From NCBI RefSeq assembly GCF_001510715.1, contig NZ_LMTJ01000004.1, positions 124,001-188,000 of the forward strand: a stretch of 64,000 bases of DNA. The letters run 5' to 3'. Both the position numbers and the translations under genes were made by a program. Each line of letters starts with the position of its first letter. The stretch's first letter is position 1. Origin of the DNA: Bacillus sp. FJAT-29814. Lineage in GTDB: Bacteria; Bacillota; Bacilli; Bacillales; Cytobacillaceae. This document shows, piece after piece, positions 40,404-48,811 of the stretch. The notes below the pieces were generated by a model that was given only the letters and a program-made list of their open reading frames with translations, had not been told where the DNA came from and searched no databases.

Positions 40404-41090
40404 ATGATATTTTTCCTGCTGATCTACTTTATGATCATTTTTACAGTGATTGAGATCTTTGTAGTTTTGTTTCGCTTGACGAGGCTAAAGGTTGAGGTGT
40501 CACGGTTTCAGGTGATTTCCATGATGACGGGCACGGGCTTCACAACGGACGAGTCGGAGTTGATTTCCGGGCACCCGATTCGCCGCAAGCTGGCCACCTT
40601 CCTTATCCTGTTCGGCGTCTTTTCGATGGCCGTCATCATCTCCTCAATCAGTGAATTCCTGTCAAACGGGCTCCGGCTGAAGGAAATCGGTACCGCGGCG
40701 GCGGCCGTCCTCCTCGTATTAGCTATTCTGAAGCTGAGCAGCGTTCAAAGGCTTTTATTCTATTTTTTTAATCGTAAAATGGAACAGACAATTGAGCTTG
40801 CCGATTATCCTATCGGGGAGATTTTTTTAAAAAGCAACCAAGACACGATGATCGGGCTTCGGGTATATGAAGATTCCCAACTTGCCAACCGGACAATCCG
40901 GAAGGTCGTCCCTAACATTGATGAGGTGGACCTCACCGTCCTATTCATCAAACGCGGCAACCTCACGATTCGAAAGAATATCTACTATACCACCCTCCAT
41001 GAAGGCGACCAACTCCTTCTGTACGGAAACAAAAAAGTGATGCTCGAAACGTTCCAGCACGACATTGACGTCATGAAGAAACATTCCTGA
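40404..41090 (+). CDS. Membrane protein with TrkA-C domain
   Basis: 228 residues from the ATG at 40404 with TGAGGTGA upstream. Membrane segments at about 2-22, 65-88 and 92-112. A C-terminal RCK/TrkA-C domain (about 135-222: YPIGEIFLKSNQDTMIGLRV, then LLLYGNKKVMLE) usually binds nucleotides or ions to gate transporters. It may regulate ion transport; it lacks a recognisable transporter core. Follows the small stress gene in the same direction. Confidence 0.72.
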   Translation: MIFFLLIYFMIIFTVIEIFVVLFRLTRLKVEVSRFQVISMMTGTGFTTDESELISGHPIRRKLATFLILFGVFSMAVIISSISEFLSNGLRLKEIGTAAAAVLLVLAILKLSSVQRLLFYFFNRKMEQTIELADYPIGEIFLKSNQDTMIGLRVYEDSQLANRTIRKVVPNIDEVDLTVLFIKRGNLTIRKNIYYTTLHEGDQLLLYGNKKVMLETFQHDIDVMKKHS

Positions 41091-41110
41091 CCTCGGCTAC
41101 CCTCCCATAT

Positions 41111-41149
41111 AAAAAGACTGGCAGTTCAGCTTACTGCCAGTCTTCTTTT
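41111..41149. terminator. Bidirectional terminator
   Basis: AAAAAGACTGGCAG (41111-41124) pairs with CTGCCAGTCTT (41134-41144), followed by CTTTTT. It serves the convergent genes on both sides. Confidence 0.9.
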
Positions 41150-41165
41150 TATGCTCCTGTTCGCT

Positions 41166-42464
41166 TCATATCTTTTGAATCTCCAAATATAAAATGTGGT
41201 AGCCACTTGCTTCATGAATTTTGAACATACAGCCCTCCGCTTCGACAACGGCACCGGCGCCGATTTGCGCTGCATTGTATTGTGTGAGGAACCAGCCGCC
41301 AATCGTATCGACGTCCTCGGCGGTCAGGGTGATGTCGAGCAGCTGGTTGACCGCCGCGATTGGCACTTTGGCATCGACAATATAGTGATTTTCCGCAATC
41401 TCGCGGATTTCGGCGACTTCATCGGCATCAAACTCATCGCGGACTTCGCCGACGATCTCCTCGATGATGTCCTCGACCGTCACCAGCCCCGAGGTGCCGC
41501 CGTATTCATCCAGCAAGATTGCCATGTGAATCCTCTCCATCTGCATTCTCACCAGCAAATCATGAATCGGAATTGTTTCAATCACCCGAATCACCGGCTG
41601 AATATACGATTTGATTTTCCAATTTTCATATAAACCCTTATTCATCAATCTTGCTGTTAAAAACCTTTTTACGTTCATTACGCCGATAACATGGTCCTTA
41701 TCGCCTTCCACGACCGGATAGCGGGTATACCCCTCTGTCTTCAGCTTTTGCAGGACTTCTTGCACCGGGTCATCGACCGAGATGCAGCTCATTTCCAGCC
41801 GCGGCACCATGATTTCCTTGGCTGTGCGCTCATCAAATTCAAAAATATTGTTAACATACTGATACTCGTTCTCGTTAATTTCCCCCTGCTCGAGACTCGC
41901 CGCCAACAGCAACCGCAGCTCTTCCTCGGAATGAGCAAGCTCCTGCTCCGAGGCCGGTTTTAAGCCGAAAACACCGGCAAGCGCCCGCGCCGAGCCGTTC
42001 AGTGCCCAAATAAACGGATGCATGATTTTGTTAAACCAAATAATCGGCTTGGCGAACAGCAGCGTGATTGCCTCCGCTTTCTGGATGGCGACCGTCTTCG
42101 GCGCCAATTCACCGACAACGACATGTAGAAACGTGACAGAAACGAAGGCAAGGACAAAGGAAAATAGCTCGGTCAGCGATTCGTTTAGATGTAACGCTGC
42201 GAATAACGGGTGCAGCAATTTTTCCACAGTCGGTTCCCCGAGCCAGCCGAGCCCGAGCGCTGTCACCGTGATGCCCAGCTGGCAAGCCGACAGGTATTCA
42301 TCGAGGTGCGTAACCACTTGCTTCGCCGCAAGCGCACCCTTCCGCTTTTCCAGGATCAATTCATCAATCCGCGACGGCCGTACCTTGACAATCGCAAACT
42401 CCACTGCGACAAAAAAGCCGGTGAACAAGATCAGCAGAACAATCAACAACAAATTCACCATCAT
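41166..42464 (-). CDS. CNNM/HlyC-CorC family membrane protein with CBS pair
   Basis: 432 residues. N-terminal CNNM/DUF21 membrane domain (about 1-190, three or four helices), tandem CBS domains (about 215-330: [20 protein letters not shown], then [10 protein letters not shown]), and a C-terminal CorC_HlyC FAD-type PCMH-like domain (about 345-430). Often annotated 'hemolysin', but the family is now linked to magnesium or other cation efflux. A second divalent-cation protein close to the CorA gene. Confidence 0.88.
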   Translation of the reverse strand: MMVNLLLIVLLILFTGFFVAVEFAIVKVRPSRIDELILEKRKGALAAKQVVTHLDEYLSACQLGITVTALGLGWLGEPTVEKLLHPLFAALHLNESLTELFSFVLAFVSVTFLHVVVGELAPKTVAIQKAEAITLLFAKPIIWFNKIMHPFIWALNGSARALAGVFGLKPASEQELAHSEEELRLLLAASLEQGEINENEYQYVNNIFEFDERTAKEIMVPRLEMSCISVDDPVQEVLQKLKTEGYTRYPVVEGDKDHVIGVMNVKRFLTARLMNKGLYENWKIKSYIQPVIRVIETIPIHDLLVRMQMERIHMAILLDEYGGTSGLVTVEDIIEEIVGEVRDEFDADEVAEIREIAENHYIVDAKVPIAAVNQLLDITLTAEDVDTIGGWFLTQYNAAQIGAGAVVEAEGCMFKIHEASGYHILYLEIQKI

Positions 42465-42487
42465 CCGGCATCCCTCCTCTCTTTTTT

Positions 42488-42526
42488 AAAAAATAACAAT
42501 CCGAAATCGGCTGGCGATTCGGATTG
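42488..42526 (-). terminator. Terminator of the conserved-TM-helix channel gene
   Basis: CAATCCGAA (42497-42505) pairs with TTCGGATTG (42518-42526); the minus strand continues TTATTTTTT. Confidence 0.8.
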
Positions 42527-42548
42527 TATTTCGAGCCCTATTCCAAGA

Positions 42549-44045
42549 TTACGGTCTCATATTTTGATCAAGCTTATCATCCAGCTTGCGTAAATATTTT
42601 GCGGCGAATTCCTTGCCGCCGAGGCCGAATGACAGTCCAAACGCGAGCGCCAGCCCGCCCAACAAGAGAATGAACGCAGCGTTGACGATGGAATGAGCCA
42701 CGCCCAACTGGTCGAGTGTCATAAAGATGGTTACGGCGAAAATGGCATACTTGGCTGTGAGCGCAAGTGTCCGGGCATAGCTCTTCTTGACCACATTTTT
42801 GACAATCCTTTCGGCCAGATTTCCGGCGTACAGACCGATGCCTAAGATGACCAGTGCGGCGAATACCATCGGCAGGTAGGCCAGCACGGCTGACGCCAGT
42901 GTTACCAAGAAGTCTAAACCGACAATTTGCAAGGCTTCCACGGTAAACAACAGGACAATGACTATTTTTACAAGGAGCCCAACAAGCTGCGATAGGCTGT
43001 ACTTTGGCTGCTGGGGCGTTAAGGAGCCGATTCCCATTTGGTAAAATAGATTATCAAATCGTAGGCGCCACAGCATTTGCGCGACGAAGGTTTCGACCCA
43101 TTTTCCGAGCCAGATCCCCGCCAAAATCAAGAGCACGGCCACAACAATATTCGGAATCAGCGTCACTACTTTGTGCAGCATTGCAATGGCCGGCGCGGAC
43201 ACGCCTTCCAAATCCAATTTTTCCAAAGCAGTGATGATGGTAGGAATCAAGATTAAGATAAACGCGATATTTCCCACAATACCAGCGAGGTCAAGCTTGC
43301 CTGTGACCCCTAACCGTTCCCCCAATTTGTCTGTGCCCATACTGTTTAAAAAATTAGTCAGGATATCACGGACTAATTTCGCTATCAGCCACCCGATAAA
43401 TAAAATGATCGCCGCGGCAAATAGTTTCGGGATAAAGGACAAGAAGCTTGTCAGAATGCCTTCAACCGGTTCCGAAACACCGTCGATTTGTAGCGCGCCA
43501 AGGACTCCAGGTAAGAACAGGAGCAGGACGAAGTAGAACAGCGCGTTGGCGATGTTGGCCACTTTTTCGCGGCCATCCATTTCGGTCTTGGCCATGTTCC
43601 ATTTTATTAATCGTGCTGGCAAATGGATGGCGGCTGCGCCTTTCTCAAACGCTTTGCGCAGGAGGGTGGCAATGACCCAGGCAAACAGCAGAATCAGCGC
43701 CGCTTTTAATACGTTTGGAATCGCGCCGGTGATCGACGACAGCATGTTCACGAGTGGTGAGGCGATAAAACTCAGGTTTAGCATATTAAAGAAGATAATC
43801 AACACAAGCACCAGCAATAAATAGTAAACCAGTTTTCCGATGATTTTTTCTGAAGGGTACCTCTTGGTGCCGAAGTTTGAAAAAAGCCGGTCGTCAAAGC
43901 TTGTTTTTCTTAGGGCAGCTTCGACAACCTTGCCGAGCTTTTTGGCGACTAGCCAGCCGACTAATAAAATAAGAAGTGCAAAAATCAGGTTCGGCAGCCG
44001 GTCGGTATATATGTACCATCCTGCCGTCATATCATGCAAATTCAT
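42549..44045 (-). CDS. Multi-helix membrane protein of the conserved TM-helix / mechanosensitive channel-like family
   Basis: 498 residues, about ten to eleven hydrophobic segments arranged as repeats. The recurrent pattern is 'IPN(V/I)..A..IL(L/F)..W.(I/V)A' (for example GAIPNVLKAALILLFAWVIA, then FIPKLFAAAIILFIGWLIAK, then LIPNIVVAVLLILAGIWLGK). This is the PF05552 TM-helix repeat found in CmpX-like proteins related to MscS. It ends with a Gly-rich LALAFGLSFGLGGKEFAAKYL. A sigma-B promoter precedes it, implying a role in osmotic or general stress; channel activity is inferred. Confidence 0.82.
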   Translation of the reverse strand: MNLHDMTAGWYIYTDRLPNLIFALLILLVGWLVAKKLGKVVEAALRKTSFDDRLFSNFGTKRYPSEKIIGKLVYYLLLVLVLIIFFNMLNLSFIASPLVNMLSSITGAIPNVLKAALILLFAWVIATLLRKAFEKGAAAIHLPARLIKWNMAKTEMDGREKVANIANALFYFVLLLFLPGVLGALQIDGVSEPVEGILTSFLSFIPKLFAAAIILFIGWLIAKLVRDILTNFLNSMGTDKLGERLGVTGKLDLAGIVGNIAFILILIPTIITALEKLDLEGVSAPAIAMLHKVVTLIPNIVVAVLLILAGIWLGKWVETFVAQMLWRLRFDNLFYQMGIGSLTPQQPKYSLSQLVGLLVKIVIVLLFTVEALQIVGLDFLVTLASAVLAYLPMVFAALVILGIGLYAGNLAERIVKNVVKKSYARTLALTAKYAIFAVTIFMTLDQLGVAHSIVNAAFILLLGGLALAFGLSFGLGGKEFAAKYLRKLDDKLDQNMRP

Positions 44046-44103
44046 TTAAACCTCTCCTTTTCTCTGTATTGTTGGTGTTGGTTTATCACGCTCTGATAGG
44101 TAT

Positions 44104-44129
44104 ATAACCACGTTTGGAAAAATTGAAAC
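44104..44129 (-). promoter_or_regulatory. Sigma-B promoter of the TM-helix channel gene
   Basis: On the minus strand GTTTCA - 14 bases - GGTTAT, 59 bases before the start. Confidence 0.75.
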
Positions 44130-44210
44130 TTGTTTTCTAGCAAGTGTGGTTTTTCAATAGAGAATTTCCTTTTTATAACGACAAAGTGGGCTAAATTCCT
44201 TCAAAAAAAT

Positions 44211-44236
44211 GTTTCATCTATTTTTCCACTGGGAAT
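44211..44236 (+). promoter_or_regulatory. Sigma-B promoter of the lipoprotein-csbD unit
   Basis: GTTTCA - 14 bases - GGGAAT, 77 bases before the start at 44313. Confidence 0.72.
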
Positions 44237-44312
44237 ATAAGGAGAGCACGGCAAACGAATCGGGAGCTTAGCTGCTTTTGATTCTCATAAAAATTTTTGG
44301 GAGGGAAATCGA

Positions 44313-44561
44313 ATGGATTTGAATCGCAAGAATTTAGTCGTTGCCGGTATGGCTGCGTTATTGACCTTTGGCGGTTTGGCCGGCTGCGGTGATGGCGTCG
44401 ACCAGGATAACGGCATTAGCGATGGCAAGCAAAAGGACCAAATTGACCAAGAAACAAAAGATGATGCTAAAGGTACGATGAAAGAAGCAAAGGAAAATAT
44501 TAAAGAAGCGATGAAAGACGTCGAAAAGGAACTTAATGAAAAAAGCAAGGATCAGCAGTAA
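44313..44561 (+). CDS. Small Lys/Asp-rich lipoprotein
   Basis: 82 residues. Signal peptide with lipobox GLAGC (Cys 25); the mature part is a highly charged, helical, Lys/Asp/Glu-rich chain (AKGTMKEAKENIKEAMKDV). First gene of a sigma-B-driven unit with csbD. No enzymatic motif; probably a surface stress protein. Confidence 0.7.
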   Translation: MDLNRKNLVVAGMAALLTFGGLAGCGDGVDQDNGISDGKQKDQIDQETKDDAKGTMKEAKENIKEAMKDVEKELNEKSKDQQ

Positions 44562-44612
44562 TTTTTTTCAACAGGAATAACGGAAAGAAACAAATATAAG
44601 GAGGATGTAACC

Positions 44613-44783
44613 ATGAATAAAGATAAAGTAAAAGGCAGTGTTGATCAGGTAAAAGGTGAGCTTAAGGAGCAATGGGGCCGGTTAACCGATGACCAGTCTC
44701 AGGTCGCCGAAGGGAAGGTCGACAAGGCGAAAGGGAAATTAAAAGAAGGATACGGTGAGGTCAAGGACAAGCTAACGGATTAA
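44613..44783 (+). CDS. csbD: CsbD family stress protein
   Basis: 56 residues, too short to be noticed by usual length cut-offs. MNKDKVKGSVDQVKGELKEQ, then WGRLTDDQSQVAEGKVDKAK, matches the CsbD fold (KxxGxxxxxxGxxxExxG pattern). Excellent AAGGAGG upstream. CsbD is a classical sigma-B-controlled protein of B. subtilis with unknown activity. It lies 51 bases after the lipoprotein gene and 48 before the next, in one direction. Confidence 0.9.
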   Translation: MNKDKVKGSVDQVKGELKEQWGRLTDDQSQVAEGKVDKAKGKLKEGYGEVKDKLTD

Positions 44784-44831
44784 TGACCGTGTTCGTTTAT
44801 AGAAATCTACTATTATAGAGGAGGAACGCAA

Positions 44832-45818
44832 ATGGACAAGCATGAAAAAAATGTTGTCGGAGTTTATGATACGGAACAGGAAGCGATTGCCGCAATTGAT
44901 CAGCTGTTAAAAAGAGGCTACAGCCAAAATGAAATCTCGGTAATCGGGAAGCGTGTTGATCATGTTACGGAGGAAACTGGGGCGGCCGTAGAAGAGTCGG
45001 CGGCGACTGGGGCGATTGCCGGTGGGGCAATTGGCGGTGTTACCGGGTTGTTGGCCGGCGCCGGCGCGTTGGCGATCCCGGGAATCGGCCCGTTAATCGC
45101 CGCCGGACCGATTGCGACCAGTATTGTGGGTTTGGTTACCGGTGCAGGCTTGGGCGGATTGACCGGTGCGCTCGTCGGAATGGGCATTCCTGATGAGGAA
45201 GCAGAGTACTATGAAAACTCGATTAAGGAAGGGAAAATCCTCGTGCTTGTGGAGAAAAGGTCGGACGATCACATAAATGACCGAAATTATATTCATAATC
45301 ATATGGAGGACAGCACCGCTACACTAGTGGCTGGTCACCCCAAAGGAGTACGGGAGCATAAGGAGGACGAGTTCATTTCCGAGAAAAGGCCATTTCCGGA
45401 TGCACCGGGTGCGGGCATTAAATCTCGTGAAATGGGGTCAACGATTGACGAAAATATAGACTTGGAAAGCAGGAGTGCTTTGGACGAGGTCGCTGCTGCC
45501 AGGGAGAGCGGTTCAACCTTGGACAGAGGCACGGATGATTGGGAGAATGAGGCAACCTTGAATAAAGGCTCGATTGCGGGGGAGAATGGTTCCGCTCTCA
45601 ACAATACCTCCGGCTCCTCCCTGAAAGGCGGCTCAACCCCGATTGAGAAGGCCAATAACAGCTCGATGGCCCGAGACTATGAAGAAGTCGAAAGACTGGG
45701 GAATGAAATGGAAGAAGCAAAAACAGAACCGGAGCTCCGTAAAGAACACCTCAAGCCCGACCCAATGCAATCAGAAAAGTTGATCGATGAGCACACAAAC
45801 ACTTCAAAATCGCGATAA
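44832..45818 (+). CDS. General stress protein with glycine-zipper membrane core and disordered tail
   Basis: 328 residues. N-terminal GSP17M/YflT-type domain (about 5-45: VVGVYDTEQEAIAAIDQLLK, RGYSQNEISVIGK). A Gly/Ala-rich hydrophobic glycine-zipper region follows (about 55-120: GAIAGGAIGGVTGLLAGAGA), then IPDEEAEYYENSIKEGKILV as in the protein at 29601. After about residue 150 comes a long, low-complexity, Ser/Glu/Asn-rich tail with loose repeats of GS(T/A)L. The tail is absent from usual family members (about 150-170 residues) and may be a lineage-specific extension. Confidence 0.8.
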   Translation: MDKHEKNVVGVYDTEQEAIAAIDQLLKRGYSQNEISVIGKRVDHVTEETGAAVEESAATGAIAGGAIGGVTGLLAGAGALAIPGIGPLIAAGPIATSIVGLVTGAGLGGLTGALVGMGIPDEEAEYYENSIKEGKILVLVEKRSDDHINDRNYIHNHMEDSTATLVAGHPKGVREHKEDEFISEKRPFPDAPGAGIKSREMGSTIDENIDLESRSALDEVAAARESGSTLDRGTDDWENEATLNKGSIAGENGSALNNTSGSSLKGGSTPIEKANNSSMARDYEEVERLGNEMEEAKTEPELRKEHLKPDPMQSEKLIDEHTNTSKSR

Positions 45819-45843
45819 ATACAACAAGACTTTGAAAATAAGC

Positions 45844-45875
45844 AAAAAGAAGAGGCCCCGTCGCCTCTTCTTTTT
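45844..45875. terminator. Bidirectional terminator
   Basis: AAAAAGAAGAGGC (45844-45856) pairs with GCCTCTTCTTTTT (45863-45875). Confidence 0.9.
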
Positions 45876-45916
45876 CAAATTCATCACTAGGTTATAACGA
45901 CAAGCACCGCCGCCAC

Positions 45917-46270
45917 TCACCCATAGACTTGAAAATTGTTTCTGCCTTTTTCCTTTGCTTTGTACAAGGCTACGTCCGCATGTTTCAACAAGCTTTTAAC
46001 GTCTTGGTTGTAATCGTCAAAGAATGAGATCCCGATACTGGCTGATATCTTCCTGTCAAAGCTTTGTATTTTCCAAGTAATTTGCAAGGAATGTATGATC
46101 CTTTCAGCTATGTGAATTGCCTCTTGTTTGTCATTCAATTCATTCATTAAGATGACAAATTCATCTCCGCCTAATCTTGCCAATAGATCGTTCTTGCGAA
46201 TGCATCCCTTTACGCGGTGTGCTAGGGACGTGTTGGTTACCTTTAACCGATGTGGAGCTCCTTGTGACTG
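45917..46270 (-). pseudogene. Decayed GGDEF diguanylate-cyclase gene, C-terminal half
   Basis: The remaining frame reads RVKGCIRKNDLLARLGGDEF, with the active-site GGDEF intact, and continues to KHADVALYKAKEKGRNNFQV, the normal end of the domain. Upstream the similarity fades and an in-frame TAA lies at 46271-46273. The N-terminal half of the domain, its substrate-binding residues and any sensor domain are missing. An ATG at 46183 could give an 88-residue product, but it would not fold as a cyclase. Confidence 0.8.
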
Positions 46271-46319
46271 TTATCTTACCGTTTACTCTAATCCACACAA
46301 CGCCCTTGTCTAACCACTT

Positions 46320-46916
46320 TCAAATCCTTCCTTCCTGAATTTGCTTGTGAAATCGGACGGATGATAATAACTTGAGGCCTCTCAGCTTTGGGATGATGGC
46401 TTCGAGCATGGCAATTGCCTCGTCCCGTCTGCCGTCATGAACCGCCTGGTCGACCTCCAGCGTTTTTAGTAAAAAGTGATCCTTTATTTTCCCCTTATGT
46501 TGTTTGAATGCTTCGACATCGTCCTCGTTTATGGCAATATACGCAAAGGCATACCACTTGGACTTATTTTCGCGCATTTGGCTTAATAATTCCTTTGCCC
46601 TCCCGTATTGCTTTTGCTCAAGGAGCAGCATGATTTCTGCCATCGTTTTGGAACTTCCAGGCCGGATTCTTTCGATTGCCTTTTCTGCTTCTGGCCAATT
46701 GAAATCAAGGAAATGGTATAAGAATTGGAAGAACGGCCGTTTTGATTTCCTTAAAGTTGCCAGCATCTTTTCGGGATCTTTTCCGAATAAAAGTGGGTTT
46801 CGCATCAAGAAAATAATGAATAAAACGGCGAGGATACCGTACATAATCAAGATTGGAACCTGGAAAAACCCCATCAAAAAAGCCATTATTAAGACAATCA
46901 ACAAAAACCAAATCAT
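46320..46916 (-). CDS. Membrane-anchored helical-repeat protein, function unknown
   Basis: 198 residues from the ATG at 46916 (MIWFLLIVLIMAF) with GGGGGA upstream; a GTG at 46928 is possible. Two N-terminal membrane helices (about 1-18 and 22-42). A cytosolic, helix-rich region (about 55-195) with TPR-like spacing (AEIMLLLEQKQYGRAKELLS, then WYAFAYIAINEDDVEAF, then RDEAIAMLEAIIPKL) suggests protein-protein contacts. No family recognised. Confidence 0.6.
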   Translation of the reverse strand: MIWFLLIVLIMAFLMGFFQVPILIMYGILAVLFIIFLMRNPLLFGKDPEKMLATLRKSKRPFFQFLYHFLDFNWPEAEKAIERIRPGSSKTMAEIMLLLEQKQYGRAKELLSQMRENKSKWYAFAYIAINEDDVEAFKQHKGKIKDHFLLKTLEVDQAVHDGRRDEAIAMLEAIIPKLRGLKLLSSVRFHKQIQEGRI

Positions 46917-46998
46917 AAAATCCCCCACAAACTTTCTTTATTTATATCTTAAATAAATATTCCACAACGAAGGCCTGTTTCCTTTAAGAAGTGCATTC

Positions 46999-47100
46999 CT
47001 GCGGACATTTCCTCTCCTTTTTCGGTCGGTTTTGTCCGCAGAACCACTTCCTGTGGACATTCCCGCTCCTTCTTCCACCCATTTTGTCTGCAGAACCAAG
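46999..47100. repeat. 52-bp repeat, two units, arms TGCGGACA / TGTCCGCA
   Basis: CTGCGGACA at 46999 and CTGTGGACA at 47051, exactly 52 bases apart. Each is followed after about 30 bases by the inverted arm TTTTGTC(C/T)GCAGAACCA. It lies between the unknown membrane gene and the nuo terminator. Confidence 0.75.
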
Positions 47101-47103
47101 CCC

Positions 47104-47140
47104 ACAAAAAAAGAAGAGGTCCCCCAACCTCTTCTTTCCC
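47104..47140 (-). terminator. Terminator of the nuo operon
   Basis: AAAGAAGAGGT (47110-47120) pairs with ACCTCTTCTTT (47126-47136); the minus strand continues with a T run. About 145 bases beyond nuoN. Confidence 0.82.
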
Positions 47141-47177
47141 TTTAAAAACCCCTTTATTGACCGTATATACTTAAAGT

Positions 47178-47231
47178 GTCCACCCCACGAGGACAAATCC
47201 CCCAATTTGTCCACGAGTGGTGCCTGACACC
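47178..47231 (-). repeat. Dispersed GGTGTCAGGCACC / GTGGACA element, copy 5 (inverted)
   Basis: Reads GTCCACCCCACGAGGACA ... TTGTCCACGAGTGGTGCC with the core at 47219-47231, i.e. the complement of the copies at 21340 and 26009. It lies between nuoN and its terminator. Confidence 0.75.
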
Positions 47232-47284
47232 AATGAAACCAATGACACCAATAACACCCTTTACACCATTCAAACAGTCGAAAC

Positions 47285-48805
47285 CTACCCCTGACTAAAG
47301 AAGTCCATGAGCACGTCCAGGTTGTTGTGCATGAAGTCTAATGCCAGGTTTGGCATGACTCCGAATAGGATGCTTCCGACGACTGCAATGATCAACACAA
47401 CTAGTATGCCGAATGGGATGTTGAATTTGCTTTCGTCGGCGGCTGGACGGAAGAACATTTGCACCATGATGCCGAAGTAGTAGAAGTACGACACGACCGT
47501 GGTCGCGATCATGATCGATGCCAGCACGTAGTGTGGCTGCTGCACCACGAATGTTCCGATAAAGATGTTCAGCTTGCCGATAAATCCTGCTGTGCCCGGG
47601 AAGCCGGCAAGTGATACCAAAAGGATACCCATTGCCACGGCCAGCACTGGCGCACGGCGGTACAGCCCAGCAAAATCAGCGATTTTTTCCGAACCGGTCT
47701 TCGCCGTTACCACCTGGATGACCGCGAACGCACCTATGTTCATCAACAGGTAGGCGAGCAGGTAGAACCACATCGTATAGAAAATATTCGGTGTCATTGT
47801 CGTCAGAGCGACCAACAAGTAGCCGGCGTGGGCGATTGACGAGTAGGCAAACAGTCGTTTGATGTTTGTCTGCTTCAACGCCACGACGTTACCGATGATC
47901 ATTGTCGCTCCCGCCAAGACAGCAATGTAGTTTTGCATATCGTACATAATTGGCATTGAACCCGGGCCGTCTGTTGCCGCTGAGTAAAACACCGTCAGCA
48001 TAATCCGCAGCACAATCACGAATCCGGCCGTTTTTGAGACAACGCTCAAGAATGCGGTAACCGGTGTCGGCGCGCCTTGGTAGACGTCAGGCGCCCACAT
48101 ATGGAACGGAGCGGCTGCCAGTTTGAACGCCAAGCCAACCAATACCATCAAGAACGACAACCCGAGCAGGTATGCCTGCTGGCCGTCCATCAACTGCGAC
48201 AGCTGTCCGGCAATGTTCAATAGGTTTGTCGAACCGGTCAAGCCATACACATAGCTCAGCCCGAACAGGATAATCGCAGAGGAAATACTGCCGTTGATCA
48301 CGTATTTCATCGCGGACTCGTTGGACTGCAAATTGTTTTTGCGGATGCCCGCCAAAATATAAGAAGAAATCGATAATAATTCAAGACCGATGTACAGCGT
48401 GATCAAGTCTCCGCTCGAAGTCATGATCATTCCGCCAAGCAAGGCCGTTAGGAACAGGTAATAGAACTCTCCTTTATAAAGCTCCAGCCCTTCTTTCGCC
48501 TCGTAGCTGACAGCGAGGAACAGTACCAAACCGGCACCGCCGAGCAACAGCAGCTTAAACGCGATGGCAAAGCTGTCCAAACGGAACGTGTCGTCGAGAA
48601 TCGACTCGACCGGACCGCCGGCAAGAGGCACCAAGGACACCATTGCCGCGAAAACGGCGGCAATGCCGATCCAGCCAAGGATTTTTCGGTCCAACGTTTT
48701 TGGCATAAATAAATCAAAGATTGTCAACAGAGCAATCACGCCAAGGATGATGAACTCCGGGACCATGACGCTCCAGTTGTATGATAATAATGTATCAAGA
48801 CTCAT
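47285..48805 (-). CDS. nuoN: NADH-quinone oxidoreductase subunit N
   Basis: 506 residues, about 14 membrane helices; antiporter-like proton-channel subunit of complex I. The conserved Glu of helix 5 (LYIGLELLSISSYIL) and Lys residues of the discontinuous helices (AFKLAAAPFHMWAPDVYQGA) are visible. Last gene of the nuoA-N operon, six bases after nuoM. Confidence 0.95.
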   Translation of the reverse strand: MSLDTLLSYNWSVMVPEFIILGVIALLTIFDLFMPKTLDRKILGWIGIAAVFAAMVSLVPLAGGPVESILDDTFRLDSFAIAFKLLLLGGAGLVLFLAVSYEAKEGLELYKGEFYYLFLTALLGGMIMTSSGDLITLYIGLELLSISSYILAGIRKNNLQSNESAMKYVINGSISSAIILFGLSYVYGLTGSTNLLNIAGQLSQLMDGQQAYLLGLSFLMVLVGLAFKLAAAPFHMWAPDVYQGAPTPVTAFLSVVSKTAGFVIVLRIMLTVFYSAATDGPGSMPIMYDMQNYIAVLAGATMIIGNVVALKQTNIKRLFAYSSIAHAGYLLVALTTMTPNIFYTMWFYLLAYLLMNIGAFAVIQVVTAKTGSEKIADFAGLYRRAPVLAVAMGILLVSLAGFPGTAGFIGKLNIFIGTFVVQQPHYVLASIMIATTVVSYFYYFGIMVQMFFRPAADESKFNIPFGILVVLIIAVVGSILFGVMPNLALDFMHNNLDVLMDFFSQG

Positions 48806-48811
48806 CCTTCA

